A stretch of DNA of 64,000 bases, taken from the NCBI RefSeq assembly GCF_020379485.1, contig NC_063447.1:55975452-56039451 (forward strand), written 5' to 3'. A model generated the notes under the pieces. The model searched no databases, was not told the DNA's origin, and saw only the letters and a list, made by a program, of their open reading frames with translations. Below, in pieces: positions 22,175 to 33,716 of this stretch. The position numbers and the translations under genes are program-made. Source of the DNA: Brassica napus (taxonomy: Eukaryota; Streptophyta; Magnoliopsida; Brassicales; Brassicaceae). Position 1 is the stretch's first letter; each line of letters opens with the position of its first letter.

Positions 22175-22865
22175 AAACCTTTTATATATATATATATATA
22201 TGTATACAAAATTATAAAAAATTTATAAATATAGAAAAATGTTGTTAAAAATTTATAAATGAAGAAAAATGTTGTTAAATATTTATATTTTTTTAAAAAA
22301 AACGTTTTATTATACATAGTTTATTAGTGGAAACTTAAAAAAAAATTATAAAAAATTTTAAAATTTTTATTGTACATGATTTACATATATATATATATAT
22401 ATATATGTATACAAAATTATAAAAAATTTATAAATATAGAAAAATGTTGTTAAAAATTTATAAATGAAGAAAAATGTTGTTAAATATTTTTTTTTTTTTT
22501 TTAAAAACGTTTTATTATACATAGTTTATTAGTGGAAACTTAAAAAAAATTATAAAAAATTTTAAAATTTTTTATTATACATGATTTACATATATATATA
22601 TATATATGTATACAAAATTATAAAAAATTTATAAATATAGAAAAATGTTGTTAAAAATTTATAAATGAAGAAAAATGTTGTTAAATATTTATATTTTTTT
22701 TTAAAAAACGTTTTATCATACATAGTTTATTAGTGGAAACTTAAAAAAAATTATAAAAAATTTTAAAATTTTTATTATACATGATTTACATATATATATA
22801 TATATATATGTATACAAAATTATAAAAAATTTATAAATATAGAAAAATGTTGTTAAATATTTTTA
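22175..22865. repeat. ~205-bp tandem repeats, 3.4 copies
   Basis: Units start at about 22180, 22385, 22588 and 22790. Each contains a (TA)n run, GTATACAAAATTATAAAAAA, two AGAAAAATGTTGTTAAA blocks, an ACGTTTTATTATACATAG block and GTGGAAACTTAAAAAAA. They are followed at 22860-23000 by a shorter CAAAAAACGTTTTTAAAAAT repeat. The array lies in the presumed first intron or leader of the TNPA-like gene. Confidence 0.9.
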
Positions 22866-23329
22866 AAAAATTTAAAAAACGTTTTAAAATATCAAAAAAC
22901 GTTTTTAAAAATCAAAAAACGTTTTTAAAAATAAAACAAACGTTTTAAAAAATCAAAAAACGTTTTTTAAAATCAAAAAACGTTTTTAAAAATAAAAAAA
23001 TGTTCCAAAAAAAACTAAAACAACAATCCAAACAACAATCCTAACTTATATATCCTAAACTATCCATTCAATCCTAAAATTTTCAATCAAACAACCTAAA
23101 ATCCGAGATCAACTTCCAAAACCCTAAACAATTGATTAAAAAAAAGGTTTGGGATGATTCTTACATGATTTGGAGTTTGGGGAAGAGATATGAGGGTGAG
23201 GAGAGGATTCGCCGGTGAAGAGAGGTGGAGAAAGGCCGGAATCGCCGGAGAGGGGGAGAAATCGCCGGAGTGTTTGTGAGAGAGAGAGAGGCCGCAGAGA
23301 TAACGAAGAAGGAAGGAGAAGGGTTTTTA

Positions 23330-23525
23330 TTTCCGAGGATTCCGACGGACACGGGTTCGTCGGTATTCCGTCGGTATAATTAAAATATACCAAATGCCGA
23401 TTCGCGAAAATTTTCAAGCGGTTTGGTTCTCCCGGGCTAATTGAAATTCCGACGGAACGTGTCCGTCAGTATTTTCCGACGGACACATTCCGTCGGTATA
23501 TTCCGACGGAATTCCGACGACTTAG
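23330..23525. repeat. Internal cluster of CACTA-type motifs
   Basis: TTCCGACGGA/TCCGTCGGTATT motifs recur here in the middle of the element, between the TNPA-like and transposase genes. They are probably a promoter region for the TNPA-like gene or the edge of a second nested CACTA. A TTTTTTGTAGTG lies just beyond (23645-23656). Confidence 0.6.
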
Positions 23526-23882
23526 TGTTTAGGGTGTTCATTTCAAGTTTCTAAATGCAAAATCCCAATCTTTGATAATATATATAGTATTTGCATAAAG
23601 ATTTAACAATAAAAATGTTTTATAACACGATTTTACACAACAACATTTTTTGTAGTGTAAGCTTATATAAATATGATTGTATAAGTATATAATGTTAAGA
23701 TGAGATGTTATGAAAACAATGATATGCATACATAAATATTTTAATGAGTTGTTATATTTGAACGGTTGAGATCAAATACTATACGACCTTTCCAATTTTC
23801 AATGAAACCCGTTGTCGTCGGTATGTCGTCGGTGTATTGCGAGGGATTTCCGACGGACCATTAAAAAAAAAAAAAAAAAAAA

Positions 23883-26800
23883 CTAATCAGAATCTTCTGA
23901 ATCTTCATCAAACTCCCCAACCTCGGCTTCCGGCTCTGAATGTACGACAGCATCATGTCCAAACACATTCAAATTCTCAACGAGTTGAACATTTTCCAAA
24001 TCTTCAACTGCCTGGGCGTTGCTGGTAGACTCTGGTTGCAATGGTTCATCATCATCAGAAGTTCCATCCACTCGTCCTCTTGGGTTGATTTGCGTTACAG
24101 TAACCCATGGATCATCTCTGTACGTCACCTGAGGGTAACTGATGTAGCACACCTATACATATCAATTATACAAGTATTAGTTCAATATATAACATTAATT
24201 AATTATATTGGTAAAAAATTATGAATAGATTGACATACCTGATCAGCTTGCGAACCAAGAATGAAGGGATCATAATATTGAAGTTTCCGCCGCGAATGGA
24301 CTGATGTAACACCAAACGCATCAATCTTCACTCCTCTATCTGGGGTGGTGTCATACCAATCACAATAGAATACTACACAACGCAATCCAACCATTCCAGG
24401 AAATTGGATTTCCAATATTTCTTTTATGTTGCCGTAGTAGACATCGTCACCAGAAGAAGATGAAACACCAGCATCATATGTTGTCTTAGAATGACCTTTC
24501 CTTGTGAATGCATATCCTCGCGTACAAAATTTAGGATATGATTTGACGACATAGTTTGGTCCCTGCACAAATTCGCGTATCCAATCATCGAACACAAGAC
24601 CTCTGGCCAAACCATCATTCACCTATAAAAAAAAAACATATATGATTGCAAAATTAATTAGTTTATATATATTAAATTTAAACTAATCATTTGCATAGGG
24701 TAATATGATATATGACTCACATAACTACGAAGCCACGCAGCAAATCCGTTATCTCTAAGTTGTCGAAGCTCATCTTCTGTTGTATGCCTGTGAGTCATAC
24801 GCAACTCCGCCATATATACACTATATACAAAAATATTATCAATATGAAATAAATTTATTGAATATTAATCTAACAATAAATGAATAAATATTTTTACCTC
24901 TCATATTGTAGAACATCTTCACAGTTGGTGAGCAAATATGTTTGCAAATGAGCGTGCTCAGTGTCCGTAAGTCTCCGCTTCGTGAATTTTCCACTAAGTC
25001 GTCCTATTTCCTTGAACATGCTTGGGACAGTAACATGATATGTTGCTCTCTCCCCTCTATCATCATGCCGAGCAGGTCTTCGGTGTTTTGTTTGCACTTC
25101 TGGTGGAAAATAATTTTCAGCAAAGATTGCAGTTTCTTCATTGATCACCTGTGCCACTATAGATCCTTCCACCCTGCTTTGATTTTTGACCATCTTCTTC
25201 AGATGATGCATATAACGCTCAAAAATATACATCCATCTGTACTGCACAGGACCACCAAGTTCCAATTCTCTTGCGAGATGAATAGCAAGATGTTCCATTA
25301 CATCAAAGAATGATGGAGGAAATATCTTCTCAAGGTTGCACATGCTGACTGGTGCGTTTGTCTTCAAATTATTAATACCCTCTTCAGTCACTACTCTGCT
25401 GCATAAGTCGCGGAAAAAAACACTAATCCCTACATAGATAAAAGACATAATTTTCGTAAGTATTAAGTTTTTATAAGCATAATTGTTAAATATAAAAATA
25501 AATTAAATTGTAAAAATATAATATACCTGCAATTGCTTCATGAACATTACGTGGCAATAATGCTGAAAAAGCAAACGGAAGGAGGCGCTGCATAATTACA
25601 TGACAATCATGACTCTTCAAGCCAGTAAACTTTCCTTCGCTTCTATCAACGCAGTTCCCCAAATTTGATGCATATCCGTCAGAAAATTTCACTTTATCTG
25701 TAATCCAATCAAAGAACTCTTCTTTTCTAGCACCATCTAGCCGATAAATGGGAAAAGGGGCCGTACCGTTCTCATCAACGTGAAGTTCAGAACGATCACA
25801 AATATCGACTAAATCCAACCTTGACTTCAAATTATCCTTCGTTTTACCTTGGATGTTAAGGACTGTGTTCATCAGATTATCGAAGAAGTTCTTCTCAATA
25901 TGCATGACATCTAAATTATGTCGCAATAGATGACTCTCCCAATATGGCAGATCCCAGAAAATACTCTTTTTGTGCCAGTTATGTAGCTCTCCAACCGCAT
26001 TGACTCGAATGTTTTCATGTCCACCTACATCTGGCGTCCTTTCTGCATCAAAATACCTAAACTACTTCAACAAATCTTTCCCACTAACTTCCTCAGGTGG
26101 ACCATCAAACACCTGCTTGTTCTTCGTAAACGAAGTCTTACTCCTGCGGTATGGATGATCAGGTGGTAGAAATCGTCTGTGACAGTCAAACCAACACGTT
26201 TTCCTTCCGTTCTTTAGTTGGAAAGCATCTGTGTCATCTTGACAATATGGACATGATAGCTTCCCATGTGTTGTCCATCCAGATAACATACCATATGCTG
26301 GAAAGTCACTTATTGTCCACATAAGTATTGCCCGCATCTGAAAGTTTTCTTTGCGCGAAACATCGTATGTCTCAAAACCATGCGCCCATAGTTGTTGCAA
26401 CTCATATATTAGTGGTTGAAGAAACACATCTAGTGATCTTTTAGGATGATCTGGCCCGGGGACGAGAATTGAGAGAAACAAAAACTCTCGTCGCATGCAC
26501 AAGCTCGGCCGTAAGTTGTACGGTGTCACAATAACTGGCCATAGAGAATACTGCCTTCCATGCTTTCCAAATGGGCTGAAACCATCAGTAGATAATCCAA
26601 GATAAACATTTCTTCTCTCTTCCGCAAATTCTGGATATGTTGACTGGAAATGTTTCCAAGCCTTTGCATCTGAAGGATGTCTAATCTCACCATTTGTGGA
26701 ATGCTCTGCATGCCATCTCATTGCTTTTGCTGTGCGCTCACACTGATACAACCTCTTCAATCTTTCCGTCAAAGGCAAATACCACATTCTTTTGAATGGG

Positions 26801-27582
26801 ATCGGAACTCTTCCCCTCGTCTCCTGATAACGAGGTTTCCCACAAAATTTGCATACATTCCGTGTCTCATCCGCTCTCCAGTAGATCATGCAGTTGTCAA
26901 TACATACATCTATCACTTCATACGGTAGTTGAAGACCTGCAACAAGTTTCTGAACCTCGTAGTATGAACCCGGTGCAAGGTTATCCTCAGGTAGAATACC
27001 TTTGACAAAATCAGTAATCGCATCCATACATTCCTCAGCCAAATTATAGTCTGTCTTAATACCCATTAATCTAGTTGCAGATGATAAGACTGAATGACCA
27101 TCTCTACAATTTTGATACAAAGGTTGTTTTCCTGCATCCAACATGTCAAAAAATCACCTAGACTCGGGGTTTGGTTCTTCCCCTCTATAATGATCATGTA
27201 CCATCTGCTCAGTACCTACACCATAATCTATATCCGTTCTAGATTCTTCTAACCTAATATCAGGCTGAGGTTCACTAACAGGCTGAGGTTCGCTAGTACT
27301 ACCATATTCATAACTAGTTTCCCCATTAAGGTACCAAACTTTATAATTACGTGAAAACCCTTTCATATACAAATGAGTCCAAACATCAAATTCTTTTATA
27401 ACCTTATTATTATTGCAAGAAGAGCAGGGACATCTTAACATACCACTTTTTGCATCCGGTTGCTGTTGAACAAGCCTCATGAATTCTCCAATCCCTTGAA
27501 CGTATTCTTCCGTAAGCAAATTGGTGTTCGGATCCAAATGAGGTTTATCTATCCACGAACGATAATAAACTTCTGAAGACAT
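23883..27582 (-). pseudogene. CACTA tnp2-type transposase, two in-frame stops
   Basis: Minus-strand order: a transposase-associated N-terminal domain (SWIDKPHLDP, then CPCSSCNNNKV) at 27582-27154; the tnp2 catalytic region (Transposase_21) at 27144-25540 with CKFCGKPRY, YLGLSTDGFSPFG and HNLDVMHIEKN; a DUF4218-like exon at 25446-24896 (MEHLAIHLARELELGGPVQYRWMY split across it); a short exon about 24823-24720; a DUF4216-like exon at 24622-24238 (VVFYCDWYDTTPDRG); and an acidic C-terminus ending at 23883. Two stops interrupt the frame without shifting it: TGA at 27156-27154 and TAG at 26064-26062. Both fit C-to-T changes (CGA and CAG). Otherwise the frame is well preserved, implying recent inactivation. 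The gene is transcribed toward the TNPA-like gene, the normal En/Spm order. Confidence 0.88.
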
Positions 27583-27679
27583 GATTTTCACGGAATTGTT
27601 ATGACTAAAGAGAATGAAGAGAGAATGAAGTGTGAATGATTTGAATGAGGAGGGGTTGTATTTATAGGAAATTGCTTAC

Positions 27680-28110
27680 GGACCTCCGACGACTTTCCGA
27701 CGGAATTCCGACGGATGTAAAGCAGTCCGTCGGAATTCCGTCGGTATTGTCCAATCTCATACGGCTATACAACGTTCATATATATTTGTCGGCAACGGTC
27801 ACATGGTTCGTTGGAATTCCGTCGGATAATACCGACGGAATTCCGACGACATTCCTGTAAATCGGAATGTCGTCGGAAATTCGTCGGTATTTTCCGACGG
27901 AATTCCGACGACTACAACGGTTACATTTTTTATCGGAATGTCGTCGAAAAGTCGTCGGAAAATTCCGACGAACCCTATTTCGTCGGAATTCCGTCGGAAA
28001 TGGCCGACGGAATTCCGACGACTTAGTTTTTTTGGATTTGGTCGGAAATTTGTCAGTATTCCGTCACAAATATCCGACGACCTTGGTGTCCGTCGGAACC
28101 TCCGTCGGAA
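27680..28110. repeat. CACTA right subterminal repeat array
   Basis: TTCCGACGGAATTCCGACGA and TCGTCGGAAATTCCGTCGG-type motifs in both orientations fill the space between the transposase start and the right end. This mirrors the left array. Confidence 0.85.
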
Positions 28111-28117
28111 TTCGGTG

Positions 28118-28127
28118 TGTTTTCTTG
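28118..28127 (-). repeat. Truncated CACTA right terminus
   Basis: TGTTTTCTTG is the inverse complement of bases 6-15 of the left end. The expected TAGTG is absent, and CACTTACTTCTC of CSLB exon 2 follows at once. Confidence 0.85.
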
Positions 28128-29110
28128 CACTTACTTCTCTCTCAAGGAAGCTTCTAAGTTCGCCAAGATTTGGGTTCCTTTTTGCAAGAAATACAACGTC
28201 AGAGTTAGAGCCCCTTTTAGATATTTCTTGAGCCCTCTGCCCTCTTCAAGGGATTCTGAATTCACCAAAGATTGGGGACTGATGAAGGTAATGAGTTCAA
28301 TTGTTATCTTTTTTTTTTTTGGAACTCTAGTTCAATTGTTATCATTTTGCGTTTTTATTTACGTTAGCAAATTAAATTATTATAGTTGTTTTCAGATGCG
28401 TTAAATTTAAATATGAAAAAAAAATCAAATAACTCAAAATTAATTGGAAATGATGATTAATTTATGTCTTATATACCTGTTATTTACAGCTTAGCTGGAC
28501 GTGTTATTGATTATTATTATTATTATTTTTTTGAAACAGTGTTATTGAGTATTTACTTTGAATTTTTTATTGACTAATATATAGACGGAGTACGAGAAGT
28601 TAAGCCGGAAAGTGGAAGATGCCACTGGAGATTCCCATTGGTTGGATTCAGACGATGATTTCGAAGCTTTCTCAAACACAAAACCTACTGATCATTCAAC
28701 TATAGTCAAAGTATGTCTAGAATTTAGTTACCAAAATATTTTGTTAATCTCCTACAACTATTGTTACATAACAAAAACTTTCAAAAATAATATTACAATT
28801 ATGCGACTCTATCTTGTTATATATGTGTGTGTGAAGTTGGTATGTGAAAACAAAGAAGGTGTAGGAGACGAAAAAGAGGTTCCACATTTTGTATACATTT
28901 CAAGAGAGAAAAGAGAAAATTACCATCATCATTACAAAGCCGGAGCCATGAATTTTCTGGTTAGTGATTTTTCTCTCCTATATCTCTCTCTATATGTTTT
29001 CCTTAGTTTTAAAGTAAGAGCATAAGTTCCGTTAGTCCGGCTAATGAAATTATTATGCAATTCCTTAAAATATCATTCAGAAGAAATTGAATATATCTGT
29101 TAATCTATAT

Positions 29111-30731
29111 GGCCCCGTTCTTTGTATATCTGAAAGATGCATCCAGATGGTCCATCTAGATGTCTTTTCTAGATGCTCCATCTGGGTGTTGTTCGTTTCT
29201 TCATTTCGTCCATGCATCCAGATGAATCATCTGAATGTAACTATGTTCGTTTGCTTTTCATTTTTTAACTTCCATCTGCATCCAAGTGGACTTGTTAATA
29301 AAATGACTAAAATATAATTTTTTTACGGTTCGGCGGAAAAATAACATTTTTACCGTTTTGGCGGAAAATATTTTTGCGGTTTTTGAGGAAAAATATGTTT
29401 TTGGCGAAAAAGTGTATTTTCGTGGTTTCGGCGGAAAATACGTTTTTATGGGTTTGGCGGAAAAATACGTTTTTGCGGTTTGGACGGGAAAAGTGTATTT
29501 TTGCGGTTTTGGCGGGAAAAGTGTTTTCGACGAGAAAAGTTTTTTTCACGATTTTGACGGGAAAGTTTTTTTTCGTGATTTTGGAGGGAAAAGTTTTTTC
29601 GCGATTTTGGTGGGAAAATTGTGTTTTCCGGTTTTGGCGGGAAATTGTGTTTTTCTGGTATTGGCGGGAAATTCCGTTTTCCGGTTTTTGGCGGAAAAAT
29701 TGTGTTTTTCTGGTTTTGGCGGAAAAATGTGTTTTTCCGGTTTTGGCGGGAAAATTCTGTTTTTCAGTTTTGGCGGGAAAATTCGATTTTCCGGTTTTGG
29801 CGGGAAAATTGTGTGTTTTCCGGTTTTGGCGGAAAAATGTGTTTTTCCGGTTTTGGCGGGAAAATCTGTTTTCCGGTTTTGGCGGGAAAATTTTGTTTTC
29901 CGGTTTTGGTGGGAAAATTGTGTGTTTTAAGTTTTGGCGGGAAAATTCTGTTTTTCGGTTTTGGCGGAAAAATTGTGTTTTCCGGTTTTGGCGGGAAAAT
30001 TGTGTTTTCTGGTTTTGGCGGGAAAATTACGTTTTTCTGGTTTTGGCGGAAAAATTCTGTTTTCCCGAATTCTGTTTTCCGGTTTTGGCGGGAAAATTGT
30101 GTTTTCCAGTTTTGGCGGGAAAATTGTGTTTTCTGGTTTTGGCGGAAAAATTGCGTTTTTCCGGTTTTGGCGAGAAAATGCTTTTTGCGGTTTTGGCCGG
30201 AAAATGTTTTTTGGAGTTTTGGCGGGAATATGCATTTTTTGGGGTTTGGCGGGAAAATGCGTTTTTTCGGTTTTGACGGGAAAATGCGTTTTTTTCGGTT
30301 TTGGTCGAAAAGTGCGATTTTACTGGTTTGACCGAAAAATGTGTTTTTATGGAAATGTGTGTTTTACATTTTTTGCGGAAAAACGCATCTTGCGGTTTTA
30401 GCGGGAATGTGTGTTTTTCAGTTTTTGCGAGAAAATGTATTTTTTGGTTATAGCGGAAAAATGTATATGCAAGAAAATAGAATTTACGGTTTGAAAATAA
30501 TATTTTGATTTTAAAAAGTCATTTTTGTCATTAATCATTTTGGACTGAACTAGATACATCTGCATCCAGATGCACCATCAAGACTCACCTTCATTTGGGT
30601 GACAATTTGAGATGAGTTTTTAAAAATTCAGCTGGGTGATCCATCTGGATGTAGCATTATAATGCACAAAACGAACATCGATTTGCATCTTCACCCAGGT
30701 GATCCACCTGGGTGAGCAAACGAACATGGCC
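29111..30731. mobile_element. TIR element carrying the E2F-like minisatellite
   Basis: It lies in intron 4 of the CSLB pseudogene. The ends GGCCCCGTTCTTTG and ...CAAACGAACATGGCC are imperfectly inverted (GGCC..GTTCG/TTTG). Near both ends are repeated CATCCAGATG, CATCTGGATG and CACCTGGGTG motifs in both orientations. TAT flanks both sides (29108-29110 and 30732-30734), which may be a 3-bp target duplication. No transposase is seen. The superfamily is uncertain. Confidence 0.6.
29325..30460 (+). repeat. ~26-bp minisatellite of E2F-like sites
   Basis: About 40 degenerate units of the type TTTTGGCGGGAAAATTGTG plus TTTTCCGG. I counted about 15 copies of GGCGGGA, most within TTTGGCGGGAAA, which matches the E2F consensus (TTTSGCGSGAAA class). 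Outer units are diverged (GGCGGAAAA, GACGGGAAA). Because the unit length varies, all three forward frames stay open and create long false ORFs rich in FWRENCVF and GFGGKI. Confidence 0.9.
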
Positions 30732-31857
30732 TATGTCTTTTAAGCAATTTTCTATATTCATGAACCCTTTATGTATTCCCCCAACTGACCAAAAACCCCT
30801 CAAAAGATGGTTAAGCTGAAATAAATCCTCCAAGCAAGTTTCAAACAAGATTTGAATGTACTGAATGGAAATCAAGATGTGATAAACAGTTAGTCCTGCA
30901 AGATAAATAGTGGACTTTTGGATACCTATCTTGAGGCCAGATTGGCGTTCAAAAAAAAAAAATCTTGAGGCCAGATCTCCATGTTGAACAACTATCAATT
31001 ATTGTAGATCTTTGTTTTGTTATAGTTTTTTTCATACTAATGAATGTGATGAGTGTATAATGATTTGACCAGGTAAGAGTATCAGGGTTAATGACAAATG
31101 CACCATACATGTTGAACGTAGACTGTGACATGTATGTAAATGAAGCAGATGTGGTGCGACAAGCAATGTGTGTATTTTTGCAAAAGCCAATGAATCCAAA
31201 CCGTTGTGCTTTTGTTCAATTCCCTCAAGATTTTTATGATTCTAACGCTGATGAATTCATCATCTTACAATCAGTACGATTTCTTCTTACTTTTTATTTA
31301 TACTTTTGATCAATTCAATATCTTTTCCAATATATAATTTGTTCTTTTGCTTATTGATTTTTAGTATTTGGGACGAGGAATTGCGGGAATCCAAGGACCG
31401 ATATTTACAGGCTCTGGATGTTTTCACACTAGAAAAGTTATGTACGGTCTTTCTTGATTTAGATGACAGTGGAAGTCTTTCTTCAGTTGCTACAAGTAAG
31501 AACTTTTCATTACTCGACCTATATACATCCAGCTATTTGATATTCATTTATAAAACAAACTATTTATGCCTCTCTTAATATGTGTGTGATTAAGAGAGGA
31601 TGTTAGCTGAGGGGAGTCTAGCGAGAGAATTTGGGAGTTCTAAAGAGATAGTGAAATCGGTGGTCGAGGCGTTACAAGGAAAATCAAATCCCCAACAAAC
31701 CATTACAAACTCCATAGAAATAGCCGAAGAAGTGGGGAATTGTCACTATGAATACCAAACCAGCTGGGGCAAAACCGTAATTCCCTCAAAATTTAATAAC
31801 CATAGAATAAAATCAAAATATAATATTTTACAGTATGCTTTTGTTTTATTCTATATA

Positions 31858-32053
31858 CAATATAACCTCTTTAAATTAATACTCTATAAATTAATATACA
31901 CTAAAAATATCTATAAAATAATATAATTTTATAGTCTGAAATTGAGTTTTTGGTTCAATTAGTATATCGATAAATTAATATCACTATAAATTAATAAAAA
32001 AAATTATAGTTTTGGTGTAGTCCCAACATTATTAATTTACAGAGGTTTCACTG
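31858..32053. mobile_element. Emigrant-like MITE in CSLB pseudogene intron 7
   Basis: The left end is CAATATAACCTCTTTAAATTAATACTC and the right end inverts to CAGTGAAACCTCTGTAAATTAATAA; both are flanked by TA. The TIR type CAGT..AACCTCTATAAATTAATA and TA duplication identify the pogo-related Emigrant group of Tc1/mariner MITEs. It abuts the exon 8 acceptor region (exon at 32066). Confidence 0.75.
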
Positions 32054-33200
32054 TAATTGGTTTAGATTGGTTGGTTATACGATTCAATGGCTGACGATGT
32101 AAACACAAGTATTGGAATCCATTCGAGAGGATGGACAAGCTCATACATTTCTCCAGATCCACCAGCATTTCTAGGCTGTATGCCGCCAATGGGACCGGTG
32201 GCCATGGTCCAGTGGCGGCGATGGGGGACCGGCATGCTCGAAGTCTTTTTCAACAAACAAAGTCCGTTGATGGGACTATTTCACCAAAAAATAAGATTCA
32301 GACAACGTCTGGCTTACATTTCCATTTCTATGTGGGGTCTAAGGTCAATCCCTGAGCTCTTTTATTGTCTCTTGCCTGCCTATTGCCTACTACACAACTC
32401 TGCCTTATTTCCCAAGGTGACTCTCGTTTATTATCTCTATTCATAATCATATGATAGTTTCATAATTAATGTAGTTCTGATTTATTTTCATGTATAACTA
32501 AATAAGCTAATGTTTTGTGTTGCTTTAGGGACTTTGTTTAGGTATAATCGTCACACTTCTGGGGATGCATTGTCTCTACACTCTATGGGAATTTATGAGG
32601 GTTGGTTTTTCCGTACAATCATGGTATGTCTCCTAATCAATTTGGAGAATAAAGGCCACTTCTTGTTGGTTATTTAGCATCCTTGATATCACACTCAAGC
32701 TTATTGGAATCTCGAAAGTCGTGCTCATAGTCACCCAAAAGACTATGCCTGAGTCTAGGTCAGGGTCAGGAGACGAACCACCTCAGCGTATAGATCATGG
32801 CTTAAGCCCATCTTCCGGTAAATTTGAAATCGATGGCTCACTTTATTTCTTGCCAGGCACATTTATTGTGTTAGTAAATCTAGCCGCAATAACCGGTTAT
32901 TGGGTAGGTCTGCAATCGTGGAGTTGTAAGGATGGAGGTGGTGGTTCAGGTTTGGCCGAGGCATGTATTTGTGTCTTGGTGGTTATCATATTCTATCCAT
33001 TTTTAATGGGCCTGTTTAAGAAGGGGAAATATGGTATCCCGTTGTCTACTCTATCTAAAGCTGTCTTTTTAACAGCTTTATTTGTTGTTTTCTCTGTGAG
33101 AAAGTAGTATAGTGATATGAGTTTGCTTGGTAAATTATCCTGACACTGTCTCAAAATTCATAGTATTATTTATGCAACTAGTGTCATTTATCACCGTATA

Positions 33201-33714
33201 CAGTGGAACCTATATAAATTAATACTCGATAAATTAATAATATCTATAAATTAATAAATTTCGTCGGTTCCAACTTGGGCCGGTTCAAAATTCTATGTAT
33301 ATATATGGTCCCCTTAAAATTATAAATTAATAATTTATATGTATACATATTTTATATAAGTAAAAACATTTTTATATTGTTTGTTTTATATTCACAGTGG
33401 AATTATCTTTATATTTTCTTTATACTTCATATATTTTTCTGATGAGATTTTGTAATATTATATCTAAAACCACATTTAAGTTCTATGCAATATATATTAT
33501 ATACAACAAATAATATAATAAAATTAATATAAATGTCAAATTTTAAAAAGTAACAATTAATGTTTATACATTAAAATCAGATATTTTTCTTTATCTTAGA
33601 ATAATTATATCTTAAAATAAAAAAATTAAATAAAGAAACTTTTGTAAATTAATATCTCTATAAATTAATAAAATTTCAAAGTCCCAACATTATTAATTTA
33701 TAGAGGTTCTACGG
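33201..33714. mobile_element. Emigrant-like element downstream of CSLB
   Basis: TA precedes CAGTGGAACCTATATAAATTAATACTC at the left; the right end TTAATTTATAGAGGTTCTACGG is followed by TA. It has the same TIR family as the element at 31858 but a longer interior (514 bp), AT-rich and noncoding. Confidence 0.75.
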
Positions 33715-33716
33715 TA

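Larger units (their letters stand above)
19909..28127 (-). mobile_element. CACTA (En/Spm) transposon inserted in CSLB exon 2
   Basis: The left end is CACTACAAGAAAACAG, a canonical CACTA terminus. The right end reads TGTTTTCTTG and then passes straight into CSLB coding sequence, so the last five bases (TAGTG) are missing together with about 11 bp of host exon. Dense TTCGTCGGAA/TTCCGACGAA subterminal repeats occupy both ends. Two genes lie on the minus strand: a tnp2-type transposase and a TNPA-like second protein. Length is about 8.2 kb. With a damaged right end and two stops in the transposase, it is probably immobile. A TTTTTTGTAGTG at 23645-23656 could be an internal second terminus, raising the possibility of two elements. 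Confidence 0.9.
19261..33107 (+). pseudogene. CSLB: CSLB pseudogene split by a CACTA element
   Basis: Recognisable exons: 19261-19523, exon 2 in two parts (from about 19757 to 19908, and 28129-28287), 28585-28710, 28837-28959, 31073-31273, 31365-31495, 31595-31776, 32066-32416, 32529-33107. Four independent lesions are visible. Exon 2 is split by the 8.2-kb CACTA insertion with loss of ~10 bp of coding sequence. The exon 2 acceptor AG is absent (TTTCATACTTCATGG where the intact copy has TTTCAGGGTTCATGA). A 5-bp deletion in exon 6 gives a frameshift and TGA at 31455. A TAA at 32634 in exon 9 replaces the CAG of the intact copy. DCD and QWRRW persist, and the AED position reads ADD. It cannot make a full GT2 enzyme. 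Confidence 0.95.

Noticed and set aside
24942..25313. 123-codon plus-strand ORF
   Set aside because: Antisense shadow of the DUF4218-like exon of the CACTA transposase.
28612..29025. 137-codon ORF as a separate gene
   Set aside because: It is CSLB exons 3 and 4 read through the intervening intron.
29374..30276. 300-codon forward ORF (and overlapping 236-, 190- and 155-codon ORFs)
   Set aside because: All three frames are open because the ~26-bp minisatellite lacks stops; the products are simple repeats of FWREN/GFGGKI type with no protein signature.
29325..30460. Possible CRISPR-like array of repeats and spacers
   Set aside because: Units are contiguous, degenerate and variable in length without unique spacers, and this is a plant nuclear genome.
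30657..30998. 113-codon minus-strand ORF in CSLB intron 4
   Set aside because: It spans the TIR element's end and intron sequence; no family resemblance and no splice signals.
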